Shown: positions 37,303 through 43,445 of the stretch, piece by piece | How the letters are laid out: each line of letters starts with the position of its first letter | Position numbering within the stretch: the stretch's first letter is position 1 | Assembly: GCA_030849075.1 (NCBI GenBank) | Contig: JASAOO010003337.1 | Coordinates: forward strand, 1-43,445 | DNA from: Zelonia costaricensis | Taxonomy: Eukaryota; Euglenozoa; Kinetoplastea; Trypanosomatida; Trypanosomatidae | Length of the DNA stretch: 43,445 bases | Direction of reading: 5' to 3' | Notes under the pieces: generated by a model | What the model saw: the letters and a program-made list of their open reading frames with translations, nothing else | Databases searched by the model: none | Told to the model about the DNA's origin: nothing | Translations under genes and position numbers: made by a program

Positions 37303-37996
37303 AGGTGGAAGGCAACGGGGACAGCGCGGGATGACAACGACGGTCGCAGAGCGAAGCAGGTGCGGGGATGCGCGCACACGTGGGCTGATTCGAGGGGTAT
37401 ACGGCGTACAAGCAACTCACGATGTGAGCAGGGCGTGAGGGAGGAGGGGGGGGGATGGGATGGGATGAGGGAGGAAGGGGAACCTGAGGGTGGGAGGAGG
37501 AGAAGCACAACAAAGGCACAGCAGTGATGGTCACCACGCCAACAAGAGAAAAGAAAGTGTGCGGTGTGTGTGTGTGTGTGCCACGAATATGGAGAGGGGG
37601 AGAGAGCGACGGCACACCTGCTCGAGATGGCAAGAGGAATGCGTGGAGGGCTGAAGAGAGAGAGAGCGAGAATGCACCTCACGCTGCGACCTGCTGAGCT
37701 CAAACTCGATGCGAAGTGGGTCTGTAGAGGGGAAGTGGTGGAACAAAGCAGAGGATCACAGAGAGAGGGAGACCCTCTACGCATCACACCATCGCCTGCC
37801 TGCCTGCTCCCTACCCGCAACGCTTCGCGTGATGGCCGAGGTGGCCGTTGTTTGCGTAGGGGTGCGTCAAAGGGTGGAGAGAAGAGCAGAGAAGTCGCAC
37901 GTTGCCGCAGTGCCAGGCAGTGAGGGTGGGTGTGTGGGCGGCGGGAGGGAGAAGAAAACCGGCGAAGCGAAAAGGGCACGGAAGCACGAGACACCA

Positions 37997-38027
37997 ACAC
38001 ACACACACACACACACACGCACACACA
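37997..38027. repeat. Interrupted CA microsatellite
   Basis: About eleven CA units, one CG interruption, then further CA units on the plus strand. It lies about 430 nt downstream of the FYVE-like kinase stop codon, in its presumed 3' UTR. Confidence 0.9.
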
Positions 38028-38458
38028 GAAGGCAAACCACACGAGTGCACACAGAGAGCCAAAGAGAGAAAGCGAGAAAGCGAGAGGGGTACTAAGAGGA
38101 ATAATCAGAGACAACACCAACGTAAGGCCACAAAAAAAAAAACGAACGAAGGAACACGTGAGGCGCCACTGCAGCATCAACGCTGATCAAGAGGCAGGCA
38201 CACACGCACACACAGAGACATATACATAGAGACAGCGCAAGAAAGAAGAGGGAAGGTGTCGCACCAACACGGAGACAAACAGTGAAGTGGTGGCGGGGTT
38301 GAATGAACGAAGGAAACAAACACACGTAAAGGACGCCCGCACACACTGCAGTCAGAGGGAGAAGGAAAACAAAACCAGACTCGCCAGAGGCCGGTCATCA
38401 GAGGGGTGATGGTGATGGTGGTGGGGGTGGGATGGGGCGTGAACCCGACCATGCCGGC

Positions 38459-40351
38459 CTAGTAGACAGTGGATGTCTGCTCGCGCGCCGTGGGTGAGAG
38501 GAGTGGCTCTGCAAAGGGCTCCCCGTCATCCCGGCCGTTGACGAGCTGCCGTGGAATCGTCGTGACAAGCCCCTGCGCGTCTTGCACAAACAGCCAACCC
38601 TCATTTTTGCGCAACGAGTGGATGGAGTTTTGGAAGGATGTGGAGAGCAGCTGCCACACCGATGCGCTGTGCTGCAACCCCTTCCCATGCAGGTGCTCCT
38701 CACCTTCCTCCTCCGCCTCGGACGCGACATCCGCGTAGGAGCTCTGTTGGTGCTGCTTCAGCCATGAGGAGTGGAGACACTCCTGGGCGGACGGCCGGTC
38801 CGCCGCTTTGGGGGCAAGCATGCGCCGCAGCAGACTCTTGGCCGGCTGGGAGACGTAGCTCCACTGCGGTCCACTGAAGTCGAGCCCCTCCTGCACCGCC
38901 TCCATGTGCCCCTTCGAGGAGAGGCACGGAAACGGCTCACAGCCCGTCAACAAAATGCAAACTGTCACGCCCGCGGCGAAGATGTCCATGCGCTTGACCA
39001 AGTCCACCGGCGTCTGCGACCTCGCCCTTCCCTCCAGCGCTTCCGCCGACTGGTTCGACCGCAGCCGCTGCGACGCGCTCTTCTGCGCGTTGTACGCAGA
39101 GAGAATCTCTGGCGCCGCAAACCCGAGCGTACCGCACGGGGTCGAGGAGATGAGAAACTGCGGCTTGCGCGTATTGAGCCGCGACTCGGCACGCTGGCCG
39201 TTCTCCGCCTTGCCAGCACCGCCGACGATGCCTGCGTCGGACCGCAGGGGCGGCAGGGGCGGGCGCAACGTCCGCGCCGGCGATCCAGCCGCGCCGGCTG
39301 CCTCACTCAACGGGAGCACCTTTGCGTAGCCGAAGTCGGCCAGGCGGATGTACAGGTCATCGGACGCGCTGCCGCTCCCCAGCCCGAGACCCTCGTCGCT
39401 GCCCAGCGAACCATTCCTGCTATGCTGCCGCGGCGAGCGGCTGTTCGTGACCGGCTGCAGCAGGATGTTCTCTGGCTTGATGTCGCGGTGCACGACGCCG
39501 CAGACCTCGTGCATGTAGTGAAGCGTCTCGAGCAGCTGCCGCGCAATGACAACCACGTCGTACTCCATCGGAATCTGCTGGTGCACCAGCCAGTCGAAGA
39601 GGTCGCCGCCAGCGACGTGCTGCAGCACCATGTACACCTCACTCGGCCCCTGTGCGACGAAGTGCAGCTGTACAACGTGGCGGTGGCGGCATCTACGAAG
39701 GGCGTCCACCTCTCGTTGAATGTGCTCCCACTTGCGCAGCGAAAAGACGGTCGACTTGCGGATGGCCTTCACCGCCACCGTGCACCCTGCCAGGTCGGCC
39801 AACGCACGTGCATCGAGCCCAGAGATAGGACAGCGTGTCAGCTCCTTCGCGATGTCGCGCCGCACCACAGTTCGGTACACCTCACCGTTCGCCCCTTTCG
39901 CGATAAAGGTCTTACTCTCGAAGAAGGTGCTCCACCCGTACCGCGTGTGCGGGTAGGGCAGCACGACGCCCATCTGCGTCGCGTGGCACAGCTGCAGTAG
40001 ACGGTGCTTCGCCGTGGCGTCACAGAAGGCAAAGACGCGCTCCCACACGGAGCGTGGCGCATTCGTGATCAGGTTTGGCTCTGCCACGCAGCGGGCGCAC
40101 ACCGGCGCCTGCCGCGTCACTGCGGCGTGGTCTTCGTCGTCGAGCGCCGAGAAGCGAGACCCGTACAGACGCCAGACGTAGCACTCGGAGCAACAGTGCC
40201 GCTGGCATCGGCTGCAGGTCTCGAAAGACGGACCACTGCCCGTCGCTGAGGCCGAAGGTCGACGCGGCAACTTCGCGCTGCACAGGTCGCACGCCGAGTA
40301 CGAAAGCTTCTTGGGCGTCGACCCCACGGACTTGCCGTTCTGTGCACCCAT
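38459..40351 (-). CDS. Protein kinase with N-terminal FYVE-like zinc finger
   Basis: The 630-residue protein joins a Cys-rich finger to a Ser/Thr kinase. The finger (about 21-88) has CDLC, CSRCQRHCCSEC and CARC pairs, close to the FYVE pattern though the usual RRHHCR core is altered. The kinase domain (about 148-531) has glycine loop AKGANGEV (first Gly replaced), Lys195 in VAVK, HRDIKPEN (288-295), DFG (339-341) and APE (413-415), so it should be active. The segment between DFG and APE is about 70 residues, roughly 45 more than usual, and Ser/Arg/Gly-rich. Another low-complexity insertion (about 304-330) lies between HRD and DFG. The N-terminus MGAQNGKS fits a possible N-myristoylation site, which could act with the finger in membrane binding; this is inference. 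The tail is Glu-rich near 545. The first ATG is used. Substrate unknown. Confidence 0.9.
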   Translation of the reverse strand: MGAQNGKSVGSTPKKLSYSACDLCSAKLPRRPSASATGSGPSFETCSRCQRHCCSECYVWRLYGSRFSALDDEDHAAVTRQAPVCARCVAEPNLITNAPRSVWERVFAFCDATAKHRLLQLCHATQMGVVLPYPHTRYGWSTFFESKTFIAKGANGEVYRTVVRRDIAKELTRCPISGLDARALADLAGCTVAVKAIRKSTVFSLRKWEHIQREVDALRRCRHRHVVQLHFVAQGPSEVYMVLQHVAGGDLFDWLVHQQIPMEYDVVVIARQLLETLHYMHEVCGVVHRDIKPENILLQPVTNSRSPRQHSRNGSLGSDEGLGLGSGSASDDLYIRLADFGYAKVLPLSEAAGAAGSPARTLRPPLPPLRSDAGIVGGAGKAENGQRAESRLNTRKPQFLISSTPCGTLGFAAPEILSAYNAQKSASQRLRSNQSAEALEGRARSQTPVDLVKRMDIFAAGVTVCILLTGCEPFPCLSSKGHMEAVQEGLDFSGPQWSYVSQPAKSLLRRMLAPKAADRPSAQECLHSSWLKQHQQSSYADVASEAEEEGEEHLHGKGLQHSASVWQLLSTSFQNSIHSLRKNEGWLFVQDAQGLVTTIPRQLVNGRDDGEPFAEPLLSPTAREQTSTVY

Positions 40352-40729
40352 GAGAAATGTCAGAGCGATGCCAGTGAAAGAGGAGCCGGGAGGGGGGGGG
40401 ATGGCTGCCCTTCACGGCCGCATGAAAGCATAAACAGAGAAAAAACGGCCACCGATGCAGTGGAGAGGCGGTACTGTGACGCGCGCAATGTCCGACACGT
40501 GGCGCGGGCAGTACCTCACCTGGGGAGTCTGCCTCTCGCGTTCGATATTTGTGCACTTGCTCGACGTAATTGACACAACGAGTGAGCAGTGGAGGGAAGG
40601 GGGGGGGGAGGCGGCAGAGGGGAGAAGAAAAAAAAAAAGCGAGGCTCCGGGGAACACTCTGGAGACCTATAGATAGCAGATACCAACAGAAAAACGAAAA
40701 AAAGTCAGGAGGCCAACGAGGGAAAGCGG

Positions 40730-40760
<31 letters not shown>

Positions 40761-41644
40761 ACCAATACGGACGGTGACAACAAAGCTGCACCAGAGGAGG
40801 AAGAAAGTGAAGCACCCTCAGTGAGACATCGGCTGCCGAGCCCTCCCCCCTCGCTCAGCACTGGAGGAGAAAAGTACAAGAAAGAAAGAGCACGACACGC
40901 GTCGCCGATCACCACGGAACGCACAAGGCTGCGCGAAGGAAGAGGGAAAACGCACACGTACAATTCAACGACAACAACAAAAAGAAGACGGACGTGATAG
41001 GTGAGTGTAGAGAGACGCTGGCTGTGTTACGCAGGCGTTGGCTCTGCAGCCAGGAGGCCGGCAAGTGCGACAACACGCGGTGAGAGAAGCGGGATCAGTG
41101 GGGAAGTGCGGGGGAGGCAGAAAAGAGAAGTGACGTTGACGCATTATGTGCCGCATCGGTACGCATTTCGCACGGCGCGCGCCGCTGGAGGCTTTTCCGC
41201 CCGTGTGCGGGAAGGAGGCACTGGGCTAGTGGCGGGAGTCCATCCAGGGGTGAGCGAGGACAAGGACACGCCAGCGACGCCGTAGAGAGCCGCTTTGTCT
41301 TGTTGGACGCTGCGCCACTTACGCTGTGTTTTTGGGTTCACAACTCGCACGATTTGCATATTCTTTTTTTTTTTTTTGCATCGGATTTGGGTGTCGCTGC
41401 AAGCGGAGGAGCGCAGCGCGAGGCTGAGAAAAACGGAAGTGGACAGGCTCCGCTGGCGTGTCGCGGTGCTTTGACGTAGGCGCGGTTGCAACGGGCACTC
41501 TCTTAGGACGGGTGTGTGAAAACGGGAAGCGCAGGTGGCACGGCACACGCAGACATAGGGCGCCACACGAGAAGGCGGACGGCCCAATGGCAACAATAAC
41601 CTTGCATCGCCTCTCTCCCTTCCTGTGGGCCGAAAGGTGTTGCC
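40352..41644 (-). other. Spacer between CHCH gene and FYVE-like kinase gene
   Basis: About 1.3 kb, no supported gene. Upstream of the kinase start lies a C-rich sense tract (plus about 40384-40400). A (CA)13 run is at 40730-40755, CAA repeats are near 40968-40981, and a T15-type homopolymer is at about 41363-41378 on the plus strand. Confidence 0.5.
40730..40755. repeat. (CA)13 microsatellite
   Basis: A perfect CA run on the plus strand (UG in the transcript), about 380 nt upstream of the kinase start codon. Confidence 0.9.
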
Positions 41645-41998
41645 TCAGTTTCCACGTGTGACGCTCTCCGAAGCCTCTCCTTCCAGTCGACAGCGCCGCT
41701 TTTCCTTGGCTATGCACTTCATAAGGTCAGTCTTGTAGGGGAAGTAACATGCTACGTGCTTCTGGTACACTTCGTACCCCTCAACGTGGTCGGCCTCCAT
41801 GCATTCGTAAAAGACGCTGTTGAGCTCGAAGCAGGGGTACTCCGGCTTCATCGCCGGGTCGTAAGGGTGGTACGGGTGGCGCCCCAGAAGCTCGTTGATG
41901 TGCTTCTCGCCCACATCCTTGGTCGGCAAGTTTTGAAGGTACGCGTCGTCGCCGTACATCCAGTTGATGGCGCGCCGAAAGTACGTGTCCTGCGGCAT
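41645..41998 (-). CDS. Small CHCH-type twin-cysteine protein (CX9C/CX10C), 117 residues
   Basis: The 117-residue protein begins MPQDTYFRRAINWMYG and is rich in Tyr, His and Pro up to residue 55. A coiled-coil-helix pattern follows: Cys56-X9-Cys66 (CFELNSVFYEC), a short turn, then Cys84-X10-Cys95 (CYFPYKTDLMKC), with an extra Cys103. CHCH proteins are usually oxidised on import into the mitochondrial intermembrane space and often belong to respiratory complexes or their assembly factors. The second spacing of ten deviates from the strict twin CX9C rule. The basic, Glu-containing tail has no further motif. The frame upstream to 42247 is low complexity, so the ATG at 41998 was used. The fold is likely; the exact function is not known. 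Confidence 0.75.
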   Translation of the reverse strand: MPQDTYFRRAINWMYGDDAYLQNLPTKDVGEKHINELLGRHPYHPYDPAMKPEYPCFELNSVFYECMEADHVEGYEVYQKHVACYFPYKTDLMKCIAKEKRRCRLEGEASESVTRGN

Positions 41999-42561
41999 CG
42001 CCGACGCGCAGAACGAGGGAGGCGAGGCCACGTGAGGAGGCAAACGACGCGCCTGATGCGATGCAGGGTCGTGTGCGCCGCGACGCGGTGGGCAGCGTTG
42101 TGGAAGAGGAGGTGAGGCGTACAGGGGGGGGGGGAAGGAGGGGCGGGGGGCGTCGCTGAGGGGAGGAGGGGGGGGGCAGAAAGGGAAGAAGGGAGTTGGT
42201 GAGGTGGTGGCGATGCGTGCAAGCTCGTGCAAGGTCACCGTTGACACTCCTACTTTACGATTCTCTTTTTTTTTTTCAGCTTCGTGCCTGCAAGGCGTCT
42301 TTGCCCTGCATTAGTGGAGCGGCGGGGGGGGGGCGTTGCCTGCCAACGCGACGCGACGGCGTCCCATCCCTGTTGCTTCACCTGGTGAGCCATTCGAGGT
42401 GGTGGCGCGGAGAGTGCGCTGCTGGAGGGAGAACTCGGTTCCGCTTCAAAGGTTGCGTGTGCGCGGTGCCGCGAGGAACTGCGCGCCAACGCCTCCAAGA
42501 TAATAATAGTAATATTGGTGTTCAAAGAAGAAAAATACAAAAAATTAGCGTGGAAAGTGAT
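41999..42561 (-). other. Spacer between ACT-domain gene and CHCH gene
   Basis: About 0.56 kb. Next to the ACT gene's stop the plus strand is AT-rich (about 42498-42555). Further on it has a T11 run near 42268 and G runs at 42125-42135 and 42324-42333. No gene is seen. Confidence 0.5.
42498..42555 (-). promoter_or_regulatory. AU-rich patch directly after the ACT-gene stop codon
   Basis: In the sense strand the first ~60 nt after the stop are U/A-rich, with runs such as TTTTTTGTATTTTTC and TATTACTATTATTATC. This stands out in a GC-rich window. AU-rich 3' UTR elements commonly control mRNA stability; a role here is inference. Confidence 0.4.
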
Positions 42562-43065
42562 TTATGGCGACCCTGAAGAGAGTGCGATAAGCACGGACAT
42601 GGCGTCCGTGCGGCGTCCCTCCGGCACAAAAATGTGGTCGTGAAAGTAGCCCGCGAAGACGTTGCAGCTGACTCCTGCGTCGGTCAAGGCGCGGCTGAAC
42701 GCGGCGGTGAAGCCGACGGCGGTGAGGCTGGAGTGGATGCGCATGGTGATGTGACTCATGAGAGGCAGGGCTTCCTTCTCCACGCAGGCGCGCCAGTAGG
42801 CCCGCAGCGGCTCTGTGACGATAGACGACGCGGTTGCCGACGCACCTGTGACGTGCTCAGCGAAGAAGGCGTCGCTCAGCACAAGGGTGAGCCCCTCCGC
42901 CTCACGGAAAACGGCGATGGCGTGGTTGGCCGCCATTGCCGCCACGCTGCCGCTGTTGCTCTCAGCGAGGTCATAGGGAAGGGTGAGAAACGCGTAGGCG
43001 CATGTCTCATCCAGCTCCGGCCGCATGCCCTTGAGCAGCCCGGCCAAATCAGTTGTGCCACTCAT
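42562..43065 (-). CDS. ACT-like domain protein of bacterial COG3602 type, 167 residues
   Basis: The 167-residue protein resembles small bacterial proteins with two ACT-like folds (COG3602/DUF2241). Matching parts are the start TDLAGLLKGMRPELDE (5-20), AVFREAEGLTLVL (51-63) and the signature SSLTAVGFTAAFSRALTDAG (112-131) with SCNVFAGYFHDHIFVPEG (133-150). ACT folds usually bind amino acids or other small ligands and regulate enzymes; the ligand and partner of this family are not known to me. Compared with bacterial members, an insertion of roughly 20 residues lies at about 68-98. There is no signal or membrane segment. The frame runs upstream to 43320 without domain content, so the ATG at 43065 was used. 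The family resemblance is strong; function is open. Confidence 0.82.
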   Translation of the reverse strand: MSGTTDLAGLLKGMRPELDETCAYAFLTLPYDLAESNSGSVAAMAANHAIAVFREAEGLTLVLSDAFFAEHVTGASATASSIVTEPLRAYWRACVEKEALPLMSHITMRIHSSLTAVGFTAAFSRALTDAGVSCNVFAGYFHDHIFVPEGRRTDAMSVLIALSSGSP

Positions 43066-43445
43066 GGTCTCTCTTATTGTTTTCTTTTTCTCAACGCAGT
43101 GGGGGTGTGCGAAGTCGTTTTGTCGAGGTGTGTGAGGAGCAGGAGCAAGGGTAGCGGGGACTAAAGCGATTTCAGAAAAAAGGAAGCGAGTGGAACGGCA
43201 CGGCAGAGAAAGGAATGAGGGCTGCCACGATGAGTGTGGATGTGGGGGTGTACAGGGAGTGGGCCACGTAGGTAACGATGGATAGGGACGAAGAAGTAGT
43301 TTCGTGAAGTAGTTGAGCATGGCCGTGTCAGCGTGGCCCTCTTGTTTTCTTTTTTCGTGACTTCAGAGTACTTGCGGTGTTGAAATTATGTGTTTTTCGT
43401 GCATGCACTTCACGGCGAGCGTCCTTGAACGTCGGTCGCAGACGT
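43066..43445 (-). other. Leader region upstream of the ACT gene, to the window edge
   Basis: About 380 nt. The leader just before the ATG is purine-rich in the sense strand (plus TCTCTCTTATTG and TTTTCTTTTTCTC at about 43069-43092), unlike most other leaders here. No gene is seen up to the edge; the next gene of the unit would lie beyond it. Confidence 0.45.

Larger units (their letters stand above)
34043..38458 (-). other. 4.4 kb gene-free spacer between FYVE-like kinase and eIF4E genes
   Basis: This is the largest gap. The plus strand is strongly purine-rich over most of it, so the presumed kinase 3' UTR and eIF4E leader are pyrimidine-rich. It holds microsatellites at 34264-34287 (GT), 36695-36709 (CA), 37564-37580 (GT) and 37997-38027 (CA), a G15 run at 36156-36170, and a giant G tract with the only N base at 37260-37302. 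The open frames are translated repeats with no domain. A short unrecognised gene cannot be excluded. Confidence 0.5.

Noticed and set aside
36966..38180. Minus-strand frame of 404 codons in the large spacer, with Cys/Val, Ser and Pro runs
   Set aside because: It translates microsatellites, pyrimidine tracts and the ambiguous G tract; there is no domain and it is interrupted by the N base.
34043..38458. Possible SIDER-type retroposon in the long spacer
   Set aside because: I could not recognise a SIDER signature, poly-A tail or target duplication by eye; a profile search would be needed.
38771..40000. Plus-strand frame of 409 codons antisense to the FYVE-like kinase
   Set aside because: It covers the kinase motifs in reverse, has shadow-type composition and no recognisable domain.
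1..43445. Strand-switch region, centromere-like or origin-like element
   Set aside because: All supported genes lie on one strand and no AT-rich or divergent/convergent junction was seen.

Overview
The window looks like a stretch of nuclear chromosome from a trypanosomatid of the Leishmania group (Leishmaniinae). All 17 protein genes I can support lie on the minus strand and none shows an intron. Coding third positions are strongly G/C. Genes are separated by 0.3 to 4.4 kb of low-complexity DNA rich in pyrimidine tracts on the sense strand and in CA/TG microsatellites. The proteins are typical of the group: a glycosomal IMP dehydrogenase ending in SKM, kinetoplastid-style protein kinases, a divergent eIF4E and a mitochondrial IF3-like protein. 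This fits one polycistronic transcription unit read from right to left, with mRNAs made by trans-splicing and polyadenylation. From memory, Leishmania major carries IMPDH (LmjF.19.1560) and eIF4E isoform 2 (LmjF.19.1500) on chromosome 19, so I infer synteny with that chromosome. I could not check this.

Layout in transcription order (right to left): a COG3602-like double-ACT protein of bacterial type (42.6-43.1 kb); a small CHCH protein (41.6-42.0); a zinc-finger/protein kinase fusion (38.5-40.4); a 4.4 kb gene-free spacer holding the only ambiguous base and a giant G tract (34.0-38.5); an eIF4E family protein (33.2-34.0); a small unknown protein (31.5-31.8); an SLC35E3-like transporter (29.4-30.3); a 2.9 kb gene-free spacer; a large IF3-like protein (23.6-26.4); an FKBP-TPR co-chaperone (21.5-22.8); a CPT1-like carnitine acyltransferase (17.3-19.9); WDR92/DNAAF10 (15.0-16.2); IMP dehydrogenase (12.5-14.1); a 2.4 kb spacer; an ELMO-domain protein (9.3-10.1); an unknown protein (7.0-8.1); a one-TM FtsH/YME1-type AAA protease (4.2-6.0); SRP19 (2.8-3.4); a divergent kinase or pseudokinase (1.3-2.2); and a BTB/T1-domain protein cut off by the left edge.

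The neighbours do not form a pathway, which is normal for these units, where regulation is mostly post-transcriptional. About 20.6 kb (47%) is coding. I found no RNA gene, transposon, CRISPR array or strand switch. The points most worth a second look are RNA-level structures around IMPDH (a sense-strand G-quadruplex upstream and a switch-like hairpin/G-tract just after its stop codon), a TG/CA hairpin upstream of the ELMO gene, four genes whose best splice acceptor sits 2-12 nt before the ATG, and several unusual proteins (ACT, CHCH, FYVE-like kinase, IF3-like, pseudokinase). I see no clear evidence of a wholly new multi-gene system.
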